Position numbers and translations under genes: made by a program. Of a DNA stretch of 22,468 nucleotides, positions 11,668-21,449 are shown in pieces (position 1 is the first letter of the stretch; the number at the start of each line of letters is the position of its first letter). The notes beneath the pieces are model-generated. The model ran no database searches and was not told the origin of the DNA. It was given only the letters and a program-made list of their open reading frames with translations. Origin of the DNA: Conidiobolus incongruus B7586 (taxonomy: Eukaryota; Entomophthoromycota; Entomophthoromycetes; Entomophthorales; Conidiobolaceae); assembly GCA_000697335.1 (NCBI GenBank), contig JNEM01013543.1, positions 1-22,468 on the forward strand, written 5' to 3'.

Positions 11668-13972
11668 AAATAATTGCTGATTTATATTGATGGTAGTAAT
11701 GTATTTCTTATATTTATTAATATTGATTAATGTATTTAAGATTTTCTATCAGTATTATTAAAAAGGTATTGAGTCATTAATATAAAATCAACTTCTAATT
11801 TTCTTTGAATTTCAAAATATTTAAGTTAATTGTTTGAATTAAAAATGAATCAACATTTATAAAATTTATATGAACTATTTTTATTCGATTATTTTAGTAA
11901 AAATCTTTAAAATTTGCAAAATTTTAAAATAAAGATCATTACTATTTTATATAGTTTTCAATTTTAAAAATTGTCATTAGCTTTTATTAATTTTTTTGGT
12001 CATAATAAGATACCCCTATACTGGCTGTTCTTAATGGTTCTGATATTTGATTAATGGATCTATTTTATTTCGTTATTAATTTGCACCTTTAACAATTCTC
12101 ATTATCGAAATATCTACTTTTCTATTTTTCTTTATTCCCTTACAATATCGCCTAATGAATCATTCAACTTATTGAATTGATAATGATATCCTATAGTATT
12201 AACATTTTTACACTATTTTAAAACATTTAACAGTAATTTTTACTAATTAAAATTAGTGATGACAAAGTTTAACCTAAAATTTTTTTCGTGATTCAAAATT
12301 TGATATGATTTAATGCAAGGTGGCTAATTATCGTAAATATAAACCTCAATTTAAAATTACCCCAAATCTGTCAAATGTTAAAGATATATTGATTAGTATT
12401 TTATCAATATAATTAATATGATAACTATAAAATAATAAAATATTATAAATTTTCAAATATAAAAAGAATTATTTTTACTAGAATTTTTACAATTAATTAA
12501 GCTTAATTTAATTATCTCTCATTGTTCTTGATTTCAATTACAAAAAATCATTATAATATTATAATCAACTATGAATGAATCATATATTATAATTAATCTC
12601 AATTAATCAATATCAATTCAATACAAATTGAATTATAGAATTAACTGTCATTTTGATAATACTATTAACTTATTAATTCAATGAGATCATTCAATACTTT
12701 AATAATATTATATAATATTGATTTTTATATTTTTATTTATTATATTGAATTAATAATTTTATTAATTTAGTTAAGTTTGTCATAGATTCAATTATCAAAT
12801 ATCTTTTAATCTAACTTAATATAATTTATAAAATGATTAGAATATGATTATTAATTCAATTAAATTTTGATATATGACAAATTCCTAAGATAAAATTAAT
12901 AGAATTGAATAATATTACAATATTATAATATAATAATACTTTTATTAAAATAAGTTTAAATTAAGTAATTAATAAAATTTTGAAATTTACAATTTAATTA
13001 AGTTCTACATTTATGTAATAATTATTAATATTGTGAAACTATCAATAAATTATATATTCAAACAATATATAATTTATATGTGTAAATAAAATAATTGATA
13101 TAAAAAACATAAATTCTTTAAATTCAAAAAATATGAGAGATTATTTAAGATAATTTATTTAAATGAATTAATAATAAGTCTTGAATTTGATCAAAAAAAT
13201 ATCTTACCCAATATATTATAAATATTTATATTAATATGTATTGATTTAATTTAGTTACCAAACTAATCATCCTTACTTTTGACTATGTTAATATTAATAA
13301 AAAAACAAAATCAAATGATAATTATTTTGATCTAAAGTCATATGAATTATTTATTAAAGTTCTGAAAATGATGGCATATTTCAAATCTATCAAAATATCA
13401 CTTAATAAAATCATTCAATTTATAATTATAATAATGATTATGATTATTAAATTTAATAAGTATTATATATATTTGATTAATATCAAAGTTGAGATAAGGA
13501 ATTACAAATTTAAAATATTAATTAATTAAAATTTAATTAAGGAATATATTCAAAATTAAAATATGATTTAAATGAATGAATGCTATAATATCTTCATTAT
13601 ATAAGTATATATATACAAAGTAATTTAAATGAGAGATAATAGTGAAGTATATATGAGTTCTAAATAGAATGTACTGAATTGTTAAAACAAATGATTATCC
13701 ATGATTAAAATCATTAATTAATAAATGTTAAATTTTTTTAAGGGGATTAAAATTTTAAAACTAAAATTTAAATTATTATTAATATTATTATTCAAAATAA
13801 ATTATTAAATATAATAATATTCTTTTTAAAAATAACATAAAAATTATTTAAAACTTGAAAAATATCAACATTGTAAAGAATTTTCCCATCACTAAATAAA
13901 ATGAAATATAACCGTTATTAAATAAACAAAAATTTGATACAAATTTATTAGTTAATAATAGTGTTTGATAAA
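11668..13972. other. Convergent AT-rich spacer, no gene seen
   Basis: This 2.3 kb lies between the 3' ends of the FHA gene (plus) and the LPMO-like gene (minus), so it should hold both terminators and 3' UTRs. It is extremely AT-rich. A short frame encoding a hydrophobic stretch lies at 11681-11758 and is discussed as a possible missed tail exon. A less AT-rich patch at about 12000-12180 has short open stretches on the minus strand that I cannot assign. Nothing else is supportable. Confidence 0.5.
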
Positions 13973-15106
13973 TTAATGGATAATTTTCTTATGGCATTTC
14001 TTGGGGTGAGGTTTAGTTTCGGGTTTCTCATTTGAGGGTTTAACATTCTCCTTGTAGGGTTCAGGCTGTTTAGTTTCAGGGAGCTTTTCGGGCACGGGTT
14101 GCTTGGTTCCCTGATCAACAGGTCCAGGAGCAGGCGCTGGTGCTGGAGAAGGAGCGGGAGTTGAGATAGGTTTGTTATCAGGGGTTGAAGGGAAGACGGG
14201 TGGTTTTGAAGGGTTGACGGGAGGTTGAGGATTGGATGAAGGCTGAGGAGCTGGTGGACTGACAGGAGGCTGAGGGTTGGATGAAGGTTGAGGAGCTGGT
14301 GGACTGACAGGAGGCTGGGGATTGGATGAGGGTTGAGGAGCGGGAGGATTCACTGGAGGTTTGGCAGCTGGATTATATTCAGCTGGGACACCAAATTGCT
14401 CTTTACTAAATCCACATTGATCTCTTTGTTCAGAACCTCTAGGGCATCCAAAGACACTGTTTGTGGACCAGTAGCGACATTGCCCAGTTAATCCAGCACC
14501 TCTGTCTCTGGCGTCGAAAGTAGGTTGAACGGGAGCATTATCAACAGGATCATCTCCTTCAATGATCATATCAGCACAGTTGACATAATGAGCGAAAGAA
14601 GTGTCTTGCTCAGCGAAATAAATACCACCACCATACCAGAGCCATTGCATAGTCACTTTACCGTTTGGTAGATTTTTAGGCACAGTGAATTTGGTGGTAC
14701 AAAGCCCGGAACCATTACCATTGTTCTTGCCCAAAACTTCCTCATGGCGATCTTCTCTGCAATCAGTTTCATAACATGAATAATGGACGACATGTTTATC
14801 AAAAGCTGCTGGATCATCAGATTGATCAAAAGGGACCATAGCCAAACGAACAAAACCACCTGGATGATTTTGTCTCAACCAATTAACTTCGAGAGTTTGA
14901 CCTCTTTTGATTACTTTTTTCTGAACAAAGGGTGAATCGATATTGGAAGCAGCCCTAGGAGCATCACAAGCAGTATCACATCCTTGACCACGAGAACAGT
15001 AACCGAACCACTTAAGATTCCCTCTAGGAGCTGGCTCGTGCAAATTACTATGACCAGCAATACTAGCAACACATACAGCAGCAGTAATTGAATGAACAAA
15101 CTTCAT
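13973..15106 (-). CDS. Secreted LPMO-like (chitin-binding type-4-like) protein with proline-rich repeat tail
   Basis: Lytic polysaccharide monooxygenases are secreted copper enzymes that cut chitin, cellulose or related polymers oxidatively. This 377-aa protein starts at the ATG at 15106; the open frame extends four codons further, but only from a TTG. Residues 1-18 form a classic signal peptide (MKFVHSITAAVCVASIAG). Cleavage would leave His19 as the N-terminal residue, as a copper histidine brace requires. His81 in NHPGG is the best second brace ligand and Tyr174 in HYVNCADM the best axial residue. Cysteines at 37, 43, 47, 111, 116, 136, 177, 210, 221 and 231 suggest several disulfides. A Cys-rich stretch (about 197-240) follows the core. 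After it comes a long Pro/Ser/Lys tail with a 15-residue repeat, a likely O-glycosylated wall-spanning stalk, ending in basic residues. The CDS has no intron and is richer in GC than its neighbours. I cannot assign a numbered AA family. Confidence 0.72.
   Translation of the reverse strand: MKFVHSITAAVCVASIAGHSNLHEPAPRGNLKWFGYCSRGQGCDTACDAPRAASNIDSPFVQKKVIKRGQTLEVNWLRQNHPGGFVRLAMVPFDQSDDPAAFDKHVVHYSCYETDCREDRHEEVLGKNNGNGSGLCTTKFTVPKNLPNGKVTMQWLWYGGGIYFAEQDTSFAHYVNCADMIIEGDDPVDNAPVQPTFDARDRGAGLTGQCRYWSTNSVFGCPRGSEQRDQCGFSKEQFGVPAEYNPAAKPPVNPPAPQPSSNPQPPVSPPAPQPSSNPQPPVSPPAPQPSSNPQPPVNPSKPPVFPSTPDNKPISTPAPSPAPAPAPGPVDQGTKQPVPEKLPETKQPEPYKENVKPSNEKPETKPHPKKCHKKIIH
14213..14347 (-). repeat. Three tandem 45-bp repeats encoding a proline-rich stalk
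   Basis: Residues 254-298 of the LPMO-like protein are three head-to-tail copies of the 15-mer PPAPQPSSNPQPPVS (the last ends N instead of S). The DNA copies differ by a few mostly synonymous changes, showing duplication by slippage or unequal exchange. The sequence is typical of extended glycosylated linkers. Confidence 0.9.
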
Positions 15107-15189
15107 CACCAATAACAATCAAGAGATTAATTAAATTAGGTGTATATATATAATTAAAACGATGTGAACTGACTAAGTGTTTGGTTCTT

Positions 15190-15244
15190 CTAAATTCGGA
15201 AGAATTTAGTATCAGAAAAAACAATTAAATAATTTAAAACTTAC
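15190..15244 (-). other. Probable 5' UTR intron of the LPMO-like gene
   Basis: On the minus strand, a consensus GTAAGT donor at 15244-15239 is followed 55 bp later by an acceptor ending GAATTTAG (to 15190), with a GATACTAAA branch-like word between. The size fits other introns here. Splicing would join two 5' UTR pieces, with no ATG between the donor exon and the start at 15106. TATA-like words lie upstream at about 15267-15290. No transcript evidence is available. Confidence 0.5.
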
Positions 15245-18200
15245 GAAAATGTAGTGGAATAACAGTATTTATACTTTTAAAATATAAACAAAGAACATTT
15301 TGACAATTAAGTTAATTATCACACCAATATTTTTATGCGTTATACATTAGGCAATATCTACCTTCATTCATTGGTTAAATGAGTATGGGCGATTTATTAT
15401 TAAAATTAATGAGGAATTTAAATCCGCCTTCAAGCCGAAATTCATTTATTAATTTGTTATTAAATTGAAATTTTGTGATCAAGTTCAACCTTTAATTAAT
15501 TCAAATTTAACCTATCTTATATTCTAAGTAAATAATTTTATTAATTTTAATATAGTTGCCTAATGACAGTCAATGTGCTTGAATTGATAGTATATACCAC
15601 TAATATCTTTTTTGATTACATATTGTTAATTTATGATATGCTTTAAAATGGCCATATGATTATTATTCAAGATTTAAATTATTTAATAAATTTATATATT
15701 TCAAATTTTTATATTATTTTTCCAAATTAATATAATAATTAAAAATATTAAACTGTCAAATTGTTAAATTTAAAAATATTTTTCAAAACTAATATGTATA
15801 TTAAATCATATAGCATATAAATAAGAGAATTTATATTATTGACATTTTCATTTTTTAATGATGAAATATAATTATTAAATGAGTAATAATTGAACAATTT
15901 TTGAAATAATAAATCTTATAAATAGTAATATTTTATATCAATCAAAATTTTTATTGAAAGTATCTGAATTTTAAATAATGATGAATTATAATTAATATTA
16001 TTTTAATTAATTTAACAAGAGTATATAATATTATTGAAAAGTACTATAAAAATTTTATTGCATTATTTCGAACCCTTAGTTTTTAAAGTCCAAACCTAAT
16101 ATATACTTTGAATTAGTAAATCAAAAGTTTGAATGAATACATGTTCAATAATTGTCATTTTATTTTATATATTTCAAAGTTTAATATTCAAATATTTTAC
16201 TTAAAGGTTATGGTTATATTACAAGATTATGATTATAAATCAATCTCCAATATTCTGAATTATAATTAATATAGAGTGGTATTCCTATTATATATAATTG
16301 AATATTATTAATGATTTTGGAAATTTATATTTAATTTTACCGAGCTTAATATTATATTAAAAACTATCTCATTGAATTATTATGTAACTATTTATATACT
16401 GAATAAACCAATTATCTCCATTTAAGAAATATAACATCCAATGGTTATATATCAATATTGTGTAGAATTAGTGAATAATTTTATATATTTTATTAGGTTT
16501 AAAAGTTAATTTTGAAATTAACAAGGATTGTATACACTTACTTCAAAGCTTGATAAACCATAATATTAATGCTTAAAATTGGATTTCACCTATAACTTTT
16601 TAATATAAATATTTTATTGATATTCATCTCTATTTGATCAATAGAATATACCTTATTCCTTAATAAAGATTGAATATATGAATATCATTTTTAAGTTCAA
16701 TGGCCAAAAACTAACCAAACCAATATATATATTTTAACATTATAATCAAGTATAATTTAAATAAATGTTTTATATATTTTTATCACTTGAATTAAATGTT
16801 AAATATATTGTTGTAATATTAATTGAGTCTCTTAATTATGTGCAAGATAGTGACGGTATTAAAAACTAATATCAATCCACAAAAATTAATTTTTTATCAA
16901 AATTTTATTGATTATAAAAATTTAAATTAATTTTATTTAATAACTCCATATGCTTAGAAAAAAACTACCTTGGTGTCTATTTTGTAATTTTCCATATAAA
17001 GAATTCAATAAATTGTATATATAGCATAACCTTAATTAATTTATAATTGATTTCAAAGTATCTATAATTTTTATAGACAAACCATTAGTGATAAATAGTT
17101 TTTAAATTATGTCGGACAAAATCGAATAAAAATATGTAATAATAATTAAATTAATTAATGGATATAGTGATAATTTTTATTAATTGCTATTAGCTTATCC
17201 TACATCGCAATGTTATTCAAAAAGATTCAATTTTATAATAACCCTGGGTAATAGTGAAATAAAAATTCAAATCAAATGATACTAATATTGAATTATATAA
17301 AGAAGAAAAGGTTTAATAAGTAAATTTGCACTTACAATCAATTTTTTTGAATCACAATTGTTTCAATTTCATTTTAGTAACATATTTTATAGTTATGATT
17401 TATCATATATAATATAGAAATATATACAAAACTCAAATAATTGTGATTATTGGAATTTTAAGTATGGGTGATATTTAAAAAAATGATATAACAATTCACT
17501 ATGTACGATATTGAATACAAACTATTTATAAAAATTAAATCATAACAAACAATAGCAAAAGATTCTCATAATTTATCATCGAGCGATAAGTCAATCAATA
17601 TACAATTAAAATATCTAATATAATACATACTTTATTTGTACCATTTTAAAGTAATTAAGCACTCACAAAATTCTAATAAAATGTAAAAAATTTCATATAT
17701 CTTCTATATATTTTAAGAAAAAATCTAAAATTGTTTTTATAACTTTATTATAATTTTTATTTCATCTTATATAAAATTAAAATCTAATTAATTAAATATT
17801 ATGGATATAGTAATTTTGTTTTTTTAATAAGGATTAACTATAAAAAGCACTATAGCTAATATAAACTTATAATAAAATAACTTCTATCCTATTATGGTCA
17901 ATAAATATAATATTAGATAAATTATTATTTATAATATATAATTAATATTAAAAAAGATTTTTTGGTTAAAAAATCATAATCATCTTAAATAACAATTAAA
18001 TATTTAAAACTTTAATTTTATTTCATTTGATTAACTATAATTTACTTAAATAAACTATAATAGCTATATAAATTTAATATTAAAATCAATATTACTATTC
18101 AATATAAAATTTACTTAAAAAAATCAATTTTTATAAAAAATTTAAATATAAATATCTAAAATTATCAAAATTTTCCTTAATAAAAATAGCAAATTATTAA

Positions 18201-19074
18201 TATTTTATTTTCCATATAAAATAAAAATAAATCCTTATTATTTATGATTTTTTTTGGTTTATTAAATTTATTTTAAAAAAAGAAATTTAAATATATTTTG
18301 AATTTATAATTTATTACTTAGATATAATATTGAGATTTAATTTTAAAAAAAAACTATATAAATTAAATAATTTTAATTTATATTAGACCATATTTTTGAA
18401 ATATTAAATTATTGATTATGTTTATAAATATAGGGGTAAATTATTGATATAATATAAAGGAAAACTTAATATAAAAATAATATGGCTTAGAATATAATAA
18501 GATAATATAGAATATAGTGTATAATATAAATAAAATTTAATTAAGCTTTAAATTGAGATAAATCACTGATATATTAAGATTTATATTAGTTAGTGCTAAT
18601 ATACTATATTATTAATAAAATATAATCTTAATTTTTAGAAATAATTTAAAAAATATATAATAGTAAAAATTGAGAGAAAAAAATAAATCCTAGTTTATTA
18701 AATAATTCAATACTATTTATATATTTGATTTAGCTATAAAAGTATCAATTAATTCTATAATTTATATTTAACTGAATTATATACAAATATATATAAGAAT
18801 TTAAAAAATTAGTCTCTTAATAATTTTAATAATATTGGTTTTAATTTAATATAAAAAATTTAATTATTATATTAGATTAAAAATAATATAAAGTAATTAA
18901 AATTAAAAAAAATAAATATTTATTATAAGATATAAATTTTCTTATTAATTATTGACTTAAATTTAAAATAATAGGAAATTTTGTAATTTTTAATTTCTTA
19001 AATATATTATTAGATTTAAATAAATTAATATATATTAAATAAATACAAAACTATATTTTTTTACATTATATATA
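15245..19074. other. Very AT-rich region without a supportable gene
   Basis: The part nearest the LPMO-like gene (to about 15480) should hold its promoter and is a little less AT-rich. Beyond it, stops are frequent in all frames. From about 17800 to 19074 C and G become even rarer and CpG is nearly absent. That resembles the eroded transposons that follow, so it may be an older element decayed beyond recognition. I could not identify ends, repeats or protein motifs in it. Confidence 0.45.
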
Positions 19075-19262
19075 TATATTAACCTATAAAAATAAGTTAT
19101 AAAGTCAAAATTACTTATATATTTATCTATATCTTAAATAATTTTTAATCAAATAATTTTAAATTAAAATTAATAATTTACCTATATTAATTGATTATAT
19201 TTCATTAAATATTGGTTAATATATAACAACCTAAAATTTAATTAAATCAAGTTATAAATTTA
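19075..19262 (+). repeat. Left terminal repeat of copy B, with outer and inner direct repeats
   Basis: About 190 bp align over their whole length with both terminal repeats of copy A. It carries an outer direct repeat ATAAGTTATAAA (19092-19103) and an inner one, CAAGTTATAAATT (19248-19260). The outer end reads TATATTAACC where copy A has TACACTAGCC, differences that are C/T or G/A transitions. Confidence 0.75.
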
Positions 19263-19305
19263 CAGATATATAAATAAAAGAGGTATAAATAACAAAACTT
19301 ATATA

Positions 19306-19510
19306 CACTAGCCTATAAAAGTGAGTCATAAAATTATGATTATATATATTACTATCAGTAACTCTGTTAATTCTTAATCAAATTAATTTAAATTAAAACT
19401 TTAATAAACTTATATTAATTATTTATAATTAAATATATTTGATCCAATTATATTAGCTTTTAAATGATATATTAAAATTTAAATTTTACCTAAGATGAGT
19501 TATAAATTAG
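19306..19510 (+). repeat. Left terminal inverted repeat of copy A (IR/DR type)
   Basis: About 205 bp, inverted relative to 20687-20887. It holds an outer direct repeat GTGAGTCATAAAATT (19321-19335) and an inner copy GATGAGTTATAAATT (19494-19508), about 173 bp apart in the same orientation. In Sleeping Beauty-like elements such paired repeats are transposase binding sites. Confidence 0.8.
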
Positions 19511-19529
19511 TGTGTTTTAGTTATGAAAA

Positions 19530-20701
19530 AAAAAATGAAAACTTAGTGTATCTACCTTTTGCTTTCTTAACTTCCTTAAGTTTATAGGGTATAGAGTCAA
19601 TAAACTTCTTATATTAAGAAGGATTAATTTTGTTCTACGCTTCTTAAATATATTCCTAAAGCTCATTTAAATTTTTTGCTGATGGGAAAGCTTTAACTGC
19701 TTTTTTTAACTAATCTCAAAGGTGTTCAATTAGATTAAGGTTAGGGGATTAAAAATACCATTTTATAACTGTCATTCTTTTATTTTTAAACTATTTGGTA
19801 ATAGAAATAATAGTATAGCAAAAGGTATTATCTTATTAGAAAATAACATCTGATTTATTTAACCTATACTATTCAATAGTTTTTTTTAATTTATTGTTTA
19901 AAATATTTTGATATATTTTAGCATTAATTCCCCTATCAACTTTATAAAGATATTCTACACCAAAAGATAATATATATCCCTAAATTATAATTAACCTATC
20001 ATTATATTTTTAGGTTGAAATAACATAATTGTTATTAAGTAATTCTTTTTTTTTCTGAAATATCTAGTTATTTTATTAAATCTACTAAGATATATTTTTG
20101 TTTCATTATATTAAATTACCTTACTTTAATTAATTTCAATTCAACTTTAATAATAATATTTAAACTCTTACCTAGTTTTACAATAGTACTTCTTTAGTTG
20201 GGGGTGTTTTTTCTTAAAGTGTAAGTGGTATTTATTATAATATAAAGCATATATAATAGTATTAATATTAACTAATATTCTTATATAGTTTTATAATTTT
20301 TTCTATATTTTTATAGTAATATTACACTTACCTATATTAACCTATCTGTAAATATACCTTTTATTGTATTTATCTATAATCTTAACACACTTAAGTTTAA
20401 GTTTAAATATATCCTTACTATAATTTTTAACAGCCTTAGCTATAATAAACTAGCTAGCACTAGTAATTCTAGCAATCTTATAAGTTGATTTACCTTTATT
20501 ATAAAATTGATTAATATGTAAGTGAATCTTTTTAGAGAGGGATTTAGGTATTTTAATACTAATATTATTTAAAAAAATTATTTGCAATAATAATATTAAT
20601 ATATATATATATATATATAATTTAATAAAAGAAAAAAAGATTTTAGTAATTTTTGTTTTATATATCTTTTTAACTCTTAAACCTGTAAATTTATAACTCA
20701 C
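19530..20701 (-). pseudogene. Tc1-family (DD34E) transposase remnant of copy A
   Basis: Transposases of this family cut and paste DNA between TA sites. The longest intact piece is 20701-20450 (83 codons). It ends in a helix-turn-helix-like segment, NKGKSTYKIARITSAS. Further on are ALYYNKYHLHFKKKHPQLKK, a DETK-like first catalytic site now NETK (20107-20102), DNTFCY (second Asp at 19832-19830) and SPNLNLIEHL (Glu at 19727-19725). The last two acidic residues are separated by 34 codons, the Tc1 signature. The end is FIDSIPYKLKEVKKAKGRYT. Several stops replace expected Trp or Gln codons (for example before SPNLNLIEHL and before DNTFCY), and at least one frameshift separates the first and second catalytic sites, so it cannot encode an active enzyme. 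Confidence 0.85.
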
Positions 20702-20887
20702 CCTATTTAAAATTTAAGATTTGATATATTAACCAATAATATATCAAATCTAATTAAATATAACTTATTATAATTAAATAATATACCTTAATTATATATT
20801 TTAATTTAAATTTAGTTAAGAATTATTTAAGTTATAAATAAATATATAAGTGATTTTTATTTTATGACTCACTTTTACAAGCTAGTA
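20687..20887 (-). repeat. Right terminal inverted repeat of copy A (IR/DR type)
   Basis: Read on the minus strand it begins TACTAGCTTGTAAAAGTGAG, matching the left end. Outer GTGAGTCATAAA lies at 20872-20861 and inner GTGAGTTATAAA at 20701-20690, differing by a single C/T. It leads directly into the transposase N-terminal region. Confidence 0.8.
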
Positions 20888-21253
20888 TATATATATCTTT
20901 TTTTCTTTTGTTATATTATTTATAATATATAATTATTAAGCTAATATTTTAAATTTAATATTATAATATTTAAATCTTTTTTTAAAAAGGTTTACTTACA
21001 TATTAATTAACTTTATAATAAAAACAAATCAACTCATAAAATTATTAAAAATACTAATATTAGTTAATATATTATAGCTAAGGTTATTAAAAATAATATT
21101 AAAGAAATATTTAAATTAAAATATAAGGATTTTAAAGTTATAAATAAATATAATAAAAAATATATTTGTAGATTAGTTAGTATAGTTAAATATAATATTA
21201 TTATAGAAATATAATAAGAATTATAAGTTTATATAATAATATTAGTTAATTGT

Positions 21254-21282
21254 ATTATCCTAGTGCTGGAAACTAGGATAAT
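21254..21282. repeat. 10-bp inverted repeat at the left end of the solo LTR
   Basis: ATTATCCTAG (21254-21263) and CTAGGATAAT (21273-21282) are perfect inverted copies separated by nine bases, three bases inside the LTR terminus. It could be a protein-binding palindrome or an RNA hairpin; no function is shown. Confidence 0.7.
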
Positions 21283-21385
21283 TGTATTGAATTAAGTTGG
21301 AGTGTAGATAAGTTATAGGGTTAGGATGTAGTTATATAGAGTTTTATTGGAAGTTCTTGACAAAGACTTGGAGTTAATTTCCTTC

Positions 21386-21449
21386 AGATAGATGGATAGA
21401 TGGATAAGTGAATAGATAGATGACTAGATAAATGAATAGATAGATAGAT
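21386..21449 (+). repeat. GATA/GATG-rich tetranucleotide tract within the solo LTR
   Basis: A run of imperfect GATA, GATG and GAAT units at roughly four-base spacing. It may be a degenerate microsatellite carried by the LTR; GATA words could also bind GATA factors, but this is speculation. Confidence 0.7.

Larger units (their letters stand above)
19306..20887 (-). mobile_element. Inner Tc1-type transposon (copy A), 1,582 bp, inactive
   Basis: The element is bounded by TA on each side (19304-19305 and 20888-20889), the target of Tc1/mariner transposons. It has inverted repeats of about 200 bp at both ends and a minus-strand transposase remnant between them. Length, TA target and catalytic spacing all fit the Tc1 family. 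Its sequence is less eroded than copy B, into which it is inserted. An internal TA microsatellite lies at 20599-20619. Confidence 0.85.

Noticed and set aside
14653-15099. Two further minus-strand frames of 68 and 62 codons
   Set aside because: Out-of-frame shadows within the LPMO-like gene.
15379-15468. 29-codon plus-strand ATG frame upstream of the LPMO-like gene
   Set aside because: Too short, no homology recognised and no splice signals linking it to other exons.
16066-16100. TTCGAACCC-like word suggesting a minus-strand tRNA
   Set aside because: The flanking bases do not form a T stem and no other tRNA arm is present.
17800-19074. Possible very old retroelement or transposon
   Set aside because: The composition is suggestive, but I found no ends, target duplications or protein motifs to support a call.
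21386-21449. Spaced short repeats suggesting a CRISPR-like or satellite array
   Set aside because: The units are four-base microsatellite repeats within a eukaryotic LTR, not spaced repeats with unique spacers.
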